From Streptomyces subrutilus (lineage in GTDB: Bacteria > Actinomycetota > Actinomycetes > Streptomycetales > Streptomycetaceae): a stretch of DNA of 64,000 nucleotides. Shown here piece after piece: positions 45,004 through 53,833 of the stretch. Under the pieces are notes generated by a model that worked only from the letters and a program-made list of their open reading frames with translations, was not told the DNA's origin and searched no databases. Made by a program: the position numbers and the translations under genes. Each line of letters opens with the position of its first letter. The first letter of the stretch is position 1. The DNA lies in the NCBI RefSeq assembly GCF_008704535.1, contig NZ_CP023701.1:1364001-1428000 (forward strand), written 5' to 3'.

Positions 45004-46146
45004 GTGTCCCTCACCTTCCACTGGTTCCTGCCCACGAACGGCGACAGCCGCCATGTCGTCGGCGGCGGCCACGGCACGCCCGCCACCGCCAGCGGACGCG
45101 ACCGGCCCCCGACGGTGGCCTACCTGAGCCAGATCGCCCGCGCCGCCGAAGACCTGGGCTTCGTGGGCGCGCTCACCCCGACCGGCGCCTGGTGCGAGGA
45201 CGCGTGGCTGACCACGGCGATGGTCGCCCAGCACACCGAACGGCTGAAGTTCCTGGTCGCCTTCCGTCCCGGCTTCGTCTCCCCCATGCTCGCCGCCCAG
45301 ATGGCCGCCACCTTCCAGCGGCAGACCGGAGGCCGGCTCCTGCTCAACGTGGTCACCGGCGGCGAGAGCCACGAGCAGCGCGCCTACGGCGACTTCCTCG
45401 ACAAGGACGCCCGCTACCGCCGCACCGGAGAGTTCCTGGAGATCGTCCGGGCCCTGTGGGAAGGCAAGACGGTCGACCTGCGGGGCGAACACCTCCGCGT
45501 CGAGGGCGCGAGGCTCGCGGCCGGGCCGAATCCGGTCCCCGAGGTCTACTTCGGCGGTTCCTCGCCGATCGCGGGCGAGGTGGCGGCCCGGCACGTCGAC
45601 GTCTACCTCACCTGGGGCGAACCTCCGGCCCAGGTGGCCGAGAAGATCACCCGGATCCGGGAGCTCGCCGCGCGGCGGGGGCGCCGGGTGCGCTTCGGCA
45701 TCCGGCTGCACGTCATCACCAGGGACACCTCCGCGCAGGCGTGGGCCGAGGCGGACCGGCTCCTGGCGGGCTTCGACCAGAAGACGGTGGCATCCGTACA
45801 GGCGGGACTCGCCCGGAGCGAGTCCGAAGGACAGCAGCGGATGCTCGCCCTGCACGGCGGCGGCGACCGGCGCGGCCTGGAGATCCATCCCAACCTCTGG
45901 GCAGGGATCGGCCTGGTGCGGGGCGGCGCGGGCACCGCCCTGGTCGGCAGCCACGCGGAGGTCGCCGATCGGATCAAGGAGTACGCGGCGCTGGGCATCG
46001 ACGAGTTCGTCTTCTCGGGCTACCCGCACCTGGAGGAGGCGTACTGGTTCGGCGAGGGGGTGCTGCCCCGGCTGGCCGCGGAGGGAGTGTGGCACCACCC
46101 GTCCGAGAAGGGCGACGCTCCGGCCGTCCGGGTGCCCTTCGCCTGA
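45004..46146 (+). CDS. ssuD: LLM-class flavin-dependent alkanesulfonate monooxygenase (SsuD-like)
   Basis: 380 residues from GTG 45004. Typical SsuD features are FHWFLPTNGDSRHV at the start, FRPGFVSPMLAAQMAATFQ, LLNVVTGGESHEQRAYGDFL and EVYFGGSSPIAGEVAARHVDVYLTW, ending with DEFVFSGYPHLEEAYWFGEG. The enzyme uses reduced FMN and oxygen to release sulfite from alkanesulfonates when sulfate is scarce. It follows the truncated SfnB-type gene, so the two belonged to one organosulfur operon. The flavin reductase and transporter genes are not in this window. Confidence 0.9.
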   Translation: MSLTFHWFLPTNGDSRHVVGGGHGTPATASGRDRPPTVAYLSQIARAAEDLGFVGALTPTGAWCEDAWLTTAMVAQHTERLKFLVAFRPGFVSPMLAAQMAATFQRQTGGRLLLNVVTGGESHEQRAYGDFLDKDARYRRTGEFLEIVRALWEGKTVDLRGEHLRVEGARLAAGPNPVPEVYFGGSSPIAGEVAARHVDVYLTWGEPPAQVAEKITRIRELAARRGRRVRFGIRLHVITRDTSAQAWAEADRLLAGFDQKTVASVQAGLARSESEGQQRMLALHGGGDRRGLEIHPNLWAGIGLVRGGAGTALVGSHAEVADRIKEYAALGIDEFVFSGYPHLEEAYWFGEGVLPRLAAEGVWHHPSEKGDAPAVRVPFA

Positions 46147-46197
46147 GCGCGGCCCGGTCCCGGACCGTGCGTGCGGCCACCAGGCCGCGGACATGCG

Positions 46198-46232
46198 AAA
46201 GGCCGCCCTCCCATGGATGAGAGAACGGCCTC
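46198..46232 (-). terminator. Terminator of the tRNA-Pro gene
   Basis: Leftward, AGGCCG and CGGCCT form the base of a stem with an inner CTC/GAG pairing and a loop around ATCCATGG, followed by TTTCG. It lies 17 bases after the 3' end of the tRNA. Confidence 0.6.
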
Positions 46233-46248
46233 CGACCTGCGTAAACGC

Positions 46249-46325
<77 letters not shown>

Positions 46326-46433
46326 ATGTGCTTGCGACCTGGGGTTTCCCCCGTCGCGGCGGCACATGCAGAACATTACCCCACGCTGAGGGGTGTGCAT
46401 GCACGGGTAACGGCCGGAAGGGAGGATGAGGGG

Positions 46434-46970
46434 GTGAACACACGGGATCGGGACGGCGAAGGCCGGGCGCGCAGTGCGCGGCCCCGGGACGGGCTGGGGC
46501 GGCCGCTGCCCTACGGGGCCGGCGGGGTGGAGCGGCAGCCCGAGGGGGTGGTGCGGACCCCCGCCGAGACGGTCGCGGAGGCGCAGCGGCTGCTGGACGC
46601 CGGCATGCCGTTCCACGCGCACGAGGTGTTCGAGGACGCCTGGAAGTCGGGGCCCGAGGAGGCGGCGCCGCTGTGGCGCGGGCTCGCCCAGCTCGCGGTC
46701 GGGCTGACGCACGCCGCCCGCGGGAACGACGTCGGCGGGGCCCGGCTGCTGCGGCGCGGGGCCGCCGGGATCGACGGGTTGGACGGGGGCCCGTACGGGG
46801 TGGACGTGCCGGGGCTGGTCCGCTGGGCCGTGGCCCTGGCCGGGCGCGTGGAGCCCGCCGGGAACGGCACCGCGCCGTCCGGTCCCGGGCGGCGCGGCGA
46901 CGGGCGGGGGACGGCACCCGTGGACGCCGCCCGCGAGGCGCCGCGGCTGGCGCCGGACCGGGCGCGGTGA
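46434..46970 (+). CDS. DUF309 family protein
   Basis: 178 residues from GTG 46434 with GGAGG eight bases before. The core (about residues 40-105) contains TPAETVAEAQRLLDAGMPFHAHEVFEDAW followed by LWRGLAQLAVGLTHAARGN, which is the helical HExxE-like DUF309 pattern. Biochemical function is unknown. Both ends are low-complexity Arg/Gly/Pro/Ala. It is divergent from the tRNA gene. Confidence 0.87.
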   Translation: MNTRDRDGEGRARSARPRDGLGRPLPYGAGGVERQPEGVVRTPAETVAEAQRLLDAGMPFHAHEVFEDAWKSGPEEAAPLWRGLAQLAVGLTHAARGNDVGGARLLRRGAAGIDGLDGGPYGVDVPGLVRWAVALAGRVEPAGNGTAPSGPGRRGDGRGTAPVDAAREAPRLAPDRAR

Positions 46971-46980
46971 GGGCGCCGGC

Positions 46981-47373
46981 TCAGGCCGCGGGCTGGAGCA
47001 GGTCCCAGCGGTTGCCGTACAGGTCCTCGAAGACGACGACCGAGCCGTACGCCTCGTGCCGCGGCTCCTCCAGGAAGCGGACGCCCTCGGCCGCCATCCG
47101 GGCGTGGTCGCGGGCGAAGTCGTCGGTGTAGAGGAAGAAGCCGACGCGGCCGCCGGTCTGGTCGCCGACGCGGGAGCGCTGCGCGTCGTTCTTGGCGCGG
47201 GCGAGCAGCAGCGCGGTCTCCTTCGCGCCGGGCGGCCGGACCACCACCCAGCGGGTGCCGTCCGGGCGGGCGGTGTCCTCGGCCAGGTCGAAGCCGAGGG
47301 CGCGGGTGTAGAAGTCGATGGCCTCGTCGTAGTCGTGGACGACGAGGGCGGTCAGGGCGATGTGTGCGGACAT
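46981..47373 (-). CDS. VOC superfamily (glyoxalase-like) protein
   Basis: 130 residues in two beta-alpha-beta-beta-beta modules: IALTALVVHDYDEAIDFYTRALGF and GRVGFFLYTDDFARDHARM, ending SVVVFEDLYGNRWDLLQP with the metal-binding glutamate of the fold. Members include glyoxalase I, ring-cleavage dioxygenases and drug-binding resistance proteins; this one cannot be placed further. It starts six bases after the lutC stop, so it is probably read from the lactate operon. Confidence 0.9.
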   Translation of the reverse strand: MSAHIALTALVVHDYDEAIDFYTRALGFDLAEDTARPDGTRWVVVRPPGAKETALLLARAKNDAQRSRVGDQTGGRVGFFLYTDDFARDHARMAAEGVRFLEEPRHEAYGSVVVFEDLYGNRWDLLQPAA

Positions 47374-47378
47374 GGGGG

Positions 47379-48065
47379 TCAGTCTTCCGCAGCCGTCAGC
47401 AGGACGACCTCCAGGGTCCGCGGGCCGTGCACTCCTTCCACCCGGTCGAGCTCGATGTCGCTGGTGGCGGAGGGTCCGGAGATCCACGTGAGCGGCCGGG
47501 CCGGGTCCAGCAGCGCCAGGGCCAGCGGTACGGAGTCCACCACCTGCTCCGGTGCGCGGACCACGCAGACGTGGTGGTCCGGGATCAGCGTGATCCGGCG
47601 CCTGCCCTGGCCGGGGCCGGCGTCCAGGACGATGCTGCCCGTCTCGGCGACGGCCAGGGCGCAGCCGGTCACCACGCTGTCCACGGCGTCCAGCTCCCGT
47701 GCGGTGGAAGCGGCGCGGTCCGCGACGCGGGCCTGCCCGGCCCGGGAGAGCCAGGACGGGGGCAGGCCGGGCGGGACGAGCACCGTCCGTGCGCCGCGCG
47801 CGTCCAGCAGGCCGGCCAGCAGGGCGGGCAGGCCGTGCCGGTCGGTGCGGTGGACCGCGGCGCGGTACTCCGCGAGGTGGGCGGCGAGCAGGTCCGCGCT
47901 CTCCTGCGGGGTGCGCACCCCGTGGACGCGGAGGTAGTCCCGCGGGATCCGCGCGTAGCCCGGCGCCCCGGCGCGCCCGGAGGCTCCGGGCTCCCCCTCC
48001 GCGTCCGGGCCGCGCTCCCCCACCGCCCGGCGGATGCGGGCCAGGATCCGGTCCCTCGAACTCAT
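47379..48065 (-). CDS. lutC: Lactate utilisation protein LutC (LUD domain)
   Basis: 228 residues, overlapping the lutB stop by ATGA. SSRDRILARIRRAVGER opens the protein, and VTGCALAVAETGSIVLDAGPGQGRR and LIPDHHVCVVRAPEQVVD are the LUD-domain core. With LutA and LutB it forms the iron-sulfur complex that oxidises L-lactate to pyruvate. The residues 20-35 are a variable Gly/Ala linker. Confidence 0.92.
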   Translation of the reverse strand: MSSRDRILARIRRAVGERGPDAEGEPGASGRAGAPGYARIPRDYLRVHGVRTPQESADLLAAHLAEYRAAVHRTDRHGLPALLAGLLDARGARTVLVPPGLPPSWLSRAGQARVADRAASTARELDAVDSVVTGCALAVAETGSIVLDAGPGQGRRRITLIPDHHVCVVRAPEQVVDSVPLALALLDPARPLTWISGPSATSDIELDRVEGVHGPRTLEVVLLTAAED

Positions 48066-49603
48066 CGCGGGGTCCCCCGTTCGCGGGTCCACCAGGCGCG
48101 GAAGGATTCCGCGGGGAGTTCGGGCAGCTCCCGGGTGTCGGTCCAGGCCCGGCCCGGCCCAGGGAGGCGGCGCGGGCGCAGCCGGCGGGCCCGCGCGAGG
48201 AGTCGTGTCGCCGTGCTCAGGGCGCCGGGGTGGTCCAGCAGGAGCCGGGCGGCGCGCATCGCGGCGCGTTCGGCGGTGTGCCCGCGGGCGGGGCGGATGC
48301 GGACGCGGACGCCGTTCCGGGTGACGGGGCCGCCCTGCGCGATCCGTTCGCGGAGGTGGACGAGGACCTCGGGGATGTCGATGGCGACGGGGCAGACCTC
48401 GTAGCAGGCCCCGCACAGGGTGGAGGCGTACGGCAGGGAGGCGTCGATCGCGCTGGCGGTGCCGCGCAGTTGGGGGCTGAGGATGGCGCCGATGGGCCCG
48501 GGGTGGACGGAGCCGTAGGCGTGGCCGCCGGCGCGCTCGTAGACGGGGCAGACGTTGAGGCAGGCGGAGCAGCGGATGCAGCGCAGGGCCTGGCGGCCGG
48601 TCGCGTCGGCGAGGGTGTCGGTGCGGCCGTTGTCGAGGAGGACGAGGTGGAAGGCGGCGGGGCCGTCGCCCTCGGTGGTGCCGGTCCACAGGGTGGTGTA
48701 GGGGTTCATCCGCTCGGCCGTGGAGGAGCGCGGCAGGGTCTGGAGGAAGACCTCCAGGTCGCGGAAGGTGGGGACGACCTTCTCGATGCCGACGACGGAG
48801 ATGAGGGTCTCGGGCAGGGTGAGGCACATGCGGCCGTTGCCCTCGGACTCGAAGACGACCAGGGTGCCGGTCTCGGCCACCATGAAGTTGGCCCCGGAGA
48901 CGGCGACCTTGGCGCGCAGGAACTTCTCCCGCAGGTGCAGGCGGGCCGCTTCGGCCAGCTCGCGCGGGTCGTCGCCGAGGCCCTCGGGTGCGGGCCGTCC
49001 CCAACGGCCCATCTCGGTGCGGAAGATGTCGCGGATCTCGGCGCGGTTGCGGTGGATGGCCGGGACCAGGATGTGCGAGGGCCGGTCGTGGCCGAGCTGG
49101 ACGATGAGCTCGGCGAGGTCGGTCTCGTACGCGGCGATCCCGGCGGCCGCGAGGGCTTCGTTGAGGCCGATCTCCTGGGTGGCCATCGACTTGACCTTGA
49201 CCACCTCGCGTTCGCCGGTGGCGAGGACCAGTGCGGTCACGATGCGGTTGGCCTCGTCGGCGTCGACGGCCCAGTGGACGGTGCCGCCGGCTGCGGTCAC
49301 GGCCTCCTCCAGCTGGACCAGGTAGTGGTCGAGGTGGCGCAGCGTGTGGTCCTTGACCGCCTTTCCGGCGGCGCGCAGGCGGTCCCAGTCGGCGAGTTCG
49401 GCGACGGCGCGGGCCCGTTTGTCGCGGATCGTGTGGGTGGCGTGCCGGAGGTTGGCGCGCAGCACCCCGTCGCCCACGGCCTGCCGGGCGGCTTCGGGGA
49501 ACGGCGGGAAGGCGGGCATGCCGAGGTCCGTGGGCGGGTGGGCCGGGCCGGCCGGCGTCGGCCCCGGTCGGCCCGGCCGCGTGTCCGGTGTCCGTCCGCT
49601 CAT
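48062..49603 (-). CDS. lutB: Lactate utilisation iron-sulfur protein LutB
   Basis: 513 residues. The N-terminal LUD domain shows VKSMATQEIGLNEALAA and SGANFMVAETGTLVVFESEGNG. Two 4Fe-4S clusters follow: CIRCSACLNVCPVYERAGG and LCGACYEVCPVAIDIPE. The last 80 residues are arginine-rich. Its ATG overlaps the lutA stop (ATGA). Together with LutA and LutC it carries electrons from L-lactate to the respiratory chain. Confidence 0.95.
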   Translation of the reverse strand: MSGRTPDTRPGRPGPTPAGPAHPPTDLGMPAFPPFPEAARQAVGDGVLRANLRHATHTIRDKRARAVAELADWDRLRAAGKAVKDHTLRHLDHYLVQLEEAVTAAGGTVHWAVDADEANRIVTALVLATGEREVVKVKSMATQEIGLNEALAAAGIAAYETDLAELIVQLGHDRPSHILVPAIHRNRAEIRDIFRTEMGRWGRPAPEGLGDDPRELAEAARLHLREKFLRAKVAVSGANFMVAETGTLVVFESEGNGRMCLTLPETLISVVGIEKVVPTFRDLEVFLQTLPRSSTAERMNPYTTLWTGTTEGDGPAAFHLVLLDNGRTDTLADATGRQALRCIRCSACLNVCPVYERAGGHAYGSVHPGPIGAILSPQLRGTASAIDASLPYASTLCGACYEVCPVAIDIPEVLVHLRERIAQGGPVTRNGVRVRIRPARGHTAERAAMRAARLLLDHPGALSTATRLLARARRLRPRRLPGPGRAWTDTRELPELPAESFRAWWTRERGTPR

Positions 49604-50358
49604 CGCGGGGGCCCCTCGTCCTCGGTGGCGGCCAGGATCTCGGCGAGGTGCAGGGTGCGCAGGGGCGAGCCGGTGCGCCGCAGCAGGCCGTCGAGGTGGG
49701 CGAGGCAGGAGTTGTCGGCGCCGCACAGGACCTCCGCGCCGGTGGCGGCGGCGCGGTCGGCCTTGTCGGTGCCCATGGCGGCGGAGACGTCGGGGTTCTT
49801 GAGCGCGAAGGTGCCGCCGAAGCCGCAGCACTCCTCGGCTCCGGGCAGTTCGACGAGGTCCAGCCCCCTGACGGCGGCCAGCAGCCTTCGGGGCCTCTCC
49901 CCGAGCCCGAGGGCGCGCAGTCCGTGGCAGGAGGGGTGGTAGGTGACGGTGTGCGGGAAGTAGGCGCCGACGTCGGTCACCCCGAGCACGTCGACCAGGA
50001 ACTCGGTGAGTTCGTACACGCGCGGCGCGAGCTCCGCGGCCAGGTCGGCCAGCTCGCCGCCGCGTCCCTCCTCCGCCGCCTTCCGGCCGATGCGCGGGTA
50101 GTGCTCGCGGAGCATGGCGGCGCAGGAACCGGAGGGGGTGACCACGTGAGCGTGCCCGGCGAAGGCCCGCGCGGTGCGGCGCAGCAGCGGTTCGGTCTCG
50201 TACCGGTGGCCGGTGTTGTACTGGGGCTGGCCGCAGCAGCTCTGGGCCGCCGGGAAGTCCACGGTGACGCCGAGGCGCTCCAGGAGGCGCACGACGGCGA
50301 CGCCGGTGCGCGGGTACAGCGCGTCGTTGACGCAGGTGACGAACAGGGCGGCACGCAT
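49600..50358 (-). CDS. lutA: Lactate utilisation protein LutA (cysteine-rich CCG domains)
   Basis: 252 residues with two CCG domains: AQSCCGQPQYNTGHR and GAEECCGFGGTFALKNPDVS, each preceded by a cysteine in TCVND and YHPSCHG. These bind an iron-sulfur cluster as in glycolate oxidase and heterodisulfide reductase subunits. First gene of lutABC. The start is only 18 bases from the divergent cobF start, so both leaders are very short. Confidence 0.95.
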   Translation of the reverse strand: MRAALFVTCVNDALYPRTGVAVVRLLERLGVTVDFPAAQSCCGQPQYNTGHRYETEPLLRRTARAFAGHAHVVTPSGSCAAMLREHYPRIGRKAAEEGRGGELADLAAELAPRVYELTEFLVDVLGVTDVGAYFPHTVTYHPSCHGLRALGLGERPRRLLAAVRGLDLVELPGAEECCGFGGTFALKNPDVSAAMGTDKADRAAATGAEVLCGADNSCLAHLDGLLRRTGSPLRTLHLAEILAATEDEGPPR

Positions 50359-50376
50359 GACGGGCAGAATAGCCGG

Positions 50377-51129
50377 GTGAAGAAGTTCTCTGTGATCGGC
50401 ATCGGCGCGGGCGACCCGGACCACCTGACCCTCCAGGCGGTACGGGCGATCGGCGCGGCGGACGCGTTCCTCATCCTGGAGAAGGGCGAGGAGAAGTCGG
50501 ATCTGACCGGGCTGCGGCGGGCGATGCTCGACGCGCACGCCCGTCCCGGGCACCGGCTGGTGGAGGGCCGGGACCCGGACCGGGACCGGACCCCGGCCCA
50601 CTACGCCCCGACGGTGGACGGCTGGCGCAGCGCGCGGGCCGAGATCTTCGAGCGGTTCGTCGCCGAGGACCTGGCGGACGGGGAGACGGGTGCGTTCCTG
50701 GTCTGGGGCGATCCCTCGCTCTACGACTCCACGCTCGCCATCCTGGACGAGGTGCTGGAGCGCGGGCGGGTCGCGTTCGAGCACGAGGTGGTACCGGGCA
50801 TCAGCAGCGTGTCGGCGCTGCTGGCCCGGCACCGGACGAATCTGAACCGGGTGGGGCGGCCGGTGCAGATCACCACGGGGCGGCGGCTGGCGGAGGGCTG
50901 GCCGCAGGACGTGGACGACGTGGTGGTGATGCTGGACGCGCGGCACGCCTTCACGGCCCACCTGGACCAGGACCTGTTCATCTACTGGGGGGCCTATGTG
51001 GGCACCCCGGACGAGATCCTGGTCTCGGGCAGGCTGGCGGAGGTCGCGGGCCGGATCGAGGAGCTGCGCACCGAGGCCCGGGCCCGCAAGGGCTGGATCA
51101 TGGACACGTATCTGCTCAGGCGCGGCTGA
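50377..51129 (+). CDS. cobF: Precorrin-6A synthase (deacetylating), CobF
   Basis: 250 residues from GTG 50377. FSVIGIGAGDPDHLTLQAVRAI is the first tetrapyrrole-methylase loop, and GAFLVWGDPSLYDSTLAIL and VVPGISSVSALLARH the later conserved ones; GWPQDVDDVVVMLDARHAF is usual for CobF. It methylates precorrin-5 at C1 and removes the acetyl group in aerobic cobalamin synthesis. CAGAAT, nine bases upstream of the GTG, looks like a -10 box, suggesting a leaderless message. No other cob genes lie nearby. Its 3' end overlaps the convergent aminotransferase gene by 14 bases. Confidence 0.93.
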   Translation: MKKFSVIGIGAGDPDHLTLQAVRAIGAADAFLILEKGEEKSDLTGLRRAMLDAHARPGHRLVEGRDPDRDRTPAHYAPTVDGWRSARAEIFERFVAEDLADGETGAFLVWGDPSLYDSTLAILDEVLERGRVAFEHEVVPGISSVSALLARHRTNLNRVGRPVQITTGRRLAEGWPQDVDDVVVMLDARHAFTAHLDQDLFIYWGAYVGTPDEILVSGRLAEVAGRIEELRTEARARKGWIMDTYLLRRG

Positions 51130-52321
51130 GGTAGCCGGGCAGGCCGGCGGCGAGGCGCTCGTACTCCTCGGGCCGGTTGTAGAGCTGTCCGCAGATCCGG
51201 ATGCCGCCGCCGCCCGGCCAGGGCCAGATCAGCACCCGGGTGCGCAGCCGGGCCGCGAGTTCCTCGCGCAGGGCGCTCGCGGCCTCCTGGGTTTCGGCGA
51301 CGCCGGGCGGCAGCCGCAGGGTGCGCATGGCGAGGCCCTCGGTGTGCGGGAGCGGGGTGAGGCCGGGGAGTTCGGCGAGCAGGGCCGCGCCGTGGGCGGC
51401 GAGGGCGGCGTTGTGGGCCCGTACGCGGTCCGCGCCGAGGCGGTCGAGGAGGTCCAGGCCCTCGGGCGCGGCGAGCCAGCCGGTGTAGTCGAGGGTGGCG
51501 CGGTACTCGACTGCGCGGGGGAAGCCGTGCTCGTCCTCCCAGGACGGGACGAGGGCCCGGACCCGGTGGCGGTGGTGCGGGGCGACGGCCAGGACGGCGG
51601 TGCCGGTCGGCGCGTAGCCCCATTTGTGGAGGTTGCCGAACCAGAAGTCGGCGCCGCCCACGAGGGGTTCGGCGAGCATTCCGGGGGCGTGGGCGCCGTC
51701 GACGACGGTGGTGATCCCGCGCTCGCGGAGGTCGGCCAGGAGCCGGGGCGAGGCGATGAGGCGGGCCGTGGGCGAGCTGATGTGGTCGAGCACCGCGACC
51801 TTGGTGCGCGGGGTCAGCCCGGCCAGGACGGCCTCGCGCACGGCGTCCTCGTCGGGCAGGGCCGGGTCCAGGGCGACGGTGGTGACGGTGGCGCGGCGGG
51901 CGGCGGCCGTGACGACGGTGCCGTAGCCGTGGTCGGTGACCAGGATCTCGTCGCCGTCGTCGAAGGGGACGGCGTCGAGCGCGAGGTTGGCGCCCTCGGT
52001 GGCGTTGGCGATGAAGGCGAGCCCGTCGGGGTCGGCGCCCAGGTGGACGGCGATCCGGGCCCGGGCTTCGGCGAGCCGGTCGGAGACGGTGACGTGGAAG
52101 GCGTCGGGGTCGGCCGCCGCGGCGTCCCGGATCGCCGCGTGGGCCTCCTCGACGGGCAGGGGCACCGCGCCGAAGGAGCCGTGGTTCAGGTGGGCGACCC
52201 CGGGATCGAGCCGGAACAGCTCCCGACCGCCGGGGAACCGGGCGGCTCGGGCGGCGGGGCGGGTCGGGTCGGGCACGGGGCCTCCGTGGGGTGGGTGGGG
52301 CGCGGCGGTCCCGTGGATCAT
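51116..52321 (-). CDS. Class V PLP aminotransferase, isopenicillin-N-epimerase-like
   Basis: 401 residues if started at ATG 52321, which overlaps the LysR stop (ATGA); GTG 52276 with GGAGG before it would give 386. FRLDPGVAHLNHGSFGAVPLPV is the classic start of the family. VAVLDHISSPTARL and VVDGAHAPGML follow, and the PLP lysine is in FGNLHKWGYAPTG. Relatives include cysteine desulfurase-like lyases and isopenicillin N epimerase; no beta-lactam genes are present, so epimerase activity is not implied. It is co-translated with a LysR regulator. Confidence 0.88.
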   Translation of the reverse strand: MIHGTAAPHPPHGGPVPDPTRPAARAARFPGGRELFRLDPGVAHLNHGSFGAVPLPVEEAHAAIRDAAAADPDAFHVTVSDRLAEARARIAVHLGADPDGLAFIANATEGANLALDAVPFDDGDEILVTDHGYGTVVTAAARRATVTTVALDPALPDEDAVREAVLAGLTPRTKVAVLDHISSPTARLIASPRLLADLRERGITTVVDGAHAPGMLAEPLVGGADFWFGNLHKWGYAPTGTAVLAVAPHHRHRVRALVPSWEDEHGFPRAVEYRATLDYTGWLAAPEGLDLLDRLGADRVRAHNAALAAHGAALLAELPGLTPLPHTEGLAMRTLRLPPGVAETQEAASALREELAARLRTRVLIWPWPGGGGIRICGQLYNRPEEYERLAAGLPGYLSRA

Positions 52322-53247
52322 CCCCCGCCGGGGGCCGCGCCGTCACCCCCGCCGGGTCCCGCACCGTCACCCGCGGCGAAGGCGCGGCGGCAGTAGGGGA
52401 GCAGGCCGCGCAGGGCGGGCCCGCGCGGGCCCGTCCACACGAGGGAGAGCAGGGCCGGGACGTCCGCGTCCTCGATGGGTCGGGCGGTGAGCCGGTCGGC
52501 GAAGTGCTCGGCCATGGAGGCGCTGAGGACGGCGACGCCGAGCCCGCGCGCGGCCAGGTCGGCGACGGCCTCGGCCGCGCCCGCCTGCAGGGCGACGGCC
52601 GGGCGCAGTCCCCGGGCGGCGCACGCCCGGTCGAAGGCGGTGCGCAGCCCCGTGCCCTCGGGCATCGCCACGATCGGGTGGTCCGCCAGGTCCCGCAGCC
52701 GGATCCGGCGCCGCCGCGCGAGGGGGTGTCCGGCGGGGACGGCGGCGACGAGGCGTTCGCTGACGACGGTCAGGGCCTCCAGGCCGGCGGGCACGCTGCC
52801 GGCGGTGCCGACGAGGGCCAGGTCGAGGGCGCCCTCGCGGACGGCCCGCACGAGGCGGTCGGAGTTGTCCTCCAGCAGCACGATCTCGACTCCGGGATGC
52901 GCCCGGCGGAAGGCGGCGAGGGCCTCGAAGAGCGGGGTGACGGTGCAGCCGATCACCATGCCCACGGTCACCCGGCCCCGGACGAGGTCGCCGACCTCGC
53001 CCACCGCCTGCTCGACGGCCTCGGCGGCGGCGAGCGCGGCGCGGGCGTGTTCCAGGGCCGCCTTCCCGGCGACGGTGAGCGTCACGGCGCGCCCGGAGCG
53101 GTCGAACAGCTCGGCGCCCAGTTCGCGTTCGAGGCTGCGGATCTGCGCGCTGACCCCGGACTGGCTGATGTGCACGCGCGCGGCGGCGCGGGTGAAGTTC
53201 CGCTCCTCGGCGACGGCGACGAAGTACGCGAGCTGTCTCAGGTCCAT
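52318..53247 (-). CDS. LysR family transcriptional regulator
   Basis: 309 residues. The winged helix is MDLRQLAYFVAVAEERNFTR and SQSGVSAQIRSLERELGAELFDR. The effector-binding domain contains GRVTVGMVIGCTV and FEALAAFRRAHPGVEIVLLED. The C-terminus is a glycine-rich repeat (GDGAGPGGGDGAAPGGG). Its stop overlaps the aminotransferase start. It is divergent from a SnoaL-like gene with 126 bases between, the arrangement in which LysR proteins usually control the divergent gene as well as themselves. Confidence 0.93.
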   Translation of the reverse strand: MDLRQLAYFVAVAEERNFTRAAARVHISQSGVSAQIRSLERELGAELFDRSGRAVTLTVAGKAALEHARAALAAAEAVEQAVGEVGDLVRGRVTVGMVIGCTVTPLFEALAAFRRAHPGVEIVLLEDNSDRLVRAVREGALDLALVGTAGSVPAGLEALTVVSERLVAAVPAGHPLARRRRIRLRDLADHPIVAMPEGTGLRTAFDRACAARGLRPAVALQAGAAEAVADLAARGLGVAVLSASMAEHFADRLTARPIEDADVPALLSLVWTGPRGPALRGLLPYCRRAFAAGDGAGPGGGDGAAPGGG

Positions 53248-53373
53248 GACTACTGATTCTAGCTCCGACCACTACCAGCTGTTGGACTTCTGGTGGGCGG
53301 CTACCGAGACTGGAGGTGCGCCAGATCACGGCCCGCCGGACGGCACCGGCGGCACGGACCCGAGGAGGACGAG

Positions 53374-53757
53374 ATGACGGACTACGCGTCGTACGAGAAG
53401 GCCCTGCGCCCGCAGGACATCACCCGCCTGTTCGTCGAGCGTTCCAACGCCGGCGACGCGGCCGGGGTCGCCGCCCTCTACGAGGAGGACGCGGTGATGG
53501 CGTACCCGCCCGGCGAGTTCACGGTGGGCCGCGAGGCCATCCGGGCCCTGTGGGAGCAGGTGCTGTCCCACCGTCCGCGGTTCCAGCCGGAGGAGCCGCT
53601 GCCCACCCTGGCCAGCGACGGCATCGCCCTCACCTCCACCCCGCCCGGCGACGGCGCGGGCGCCCGCGCCCAGGTGGTGCGCCGGCAGCCCGACGGCAGC
53701 TGGCTGCGGCTGCTCGACCAGCCGGAGTTCGTGAGCACGCAGACCGCGACCGGCTGA
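53374..53757 (+). CDS. SnoaL/NTF2-like small protein
   Basis: 127 residues from an ATG behind GAGGAG. DITRLFVERSNAGDAAGVAALYEEDAVMAYPPGE and TVGREAIRALWEQVL are the typical opening of nuclear-transport-factor-2-like (ketosteroid isomerase) folds, with QVVRRQPDGSWLRLLDQPEF as the final strands. Members are small cyclases, isomerases or dehydratases. It is likely controlled by the divergent LysR regulator. Confidence 0.87.
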   Translation: MTDYASYEKALRPQDITRLFVERSNAGDAAGVAALYEEDAVMAYPPGEFTVGREAIRALWEQVLSHRPRFQPEEPLPTLASDGIALTSTPPGDGAGARAQVVRRQPDGSWLRLLDQPEFVSTQTATG

Positions 53758-53833
53758 CGCGACGGCCCGCGCCGCCCCGGCCGGGTCGGAAACGCAGTGG
53801 CGTCCGCGCTCCGGCGGCGGCGAGGATCGCGCC

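Noticed and set aside
43171-46194. A single 1007-residue leftward frame joining the phytase-like segment to upstream sequence
   Set aside because: Only the last 220 residues resemble a protein family. The rest is antisense to the oxidoreductase and ssuD, so it is read-through noise behind a truncated gene.
51116-52321. Isopenicillin N epimerase of a beta-lactam cluster
   Set aside because: The fold matches, but no isopenicillin synthase, expandase or peptide synthetase is nearby. The family has many other members, and the neighbour is a LysR regulator.
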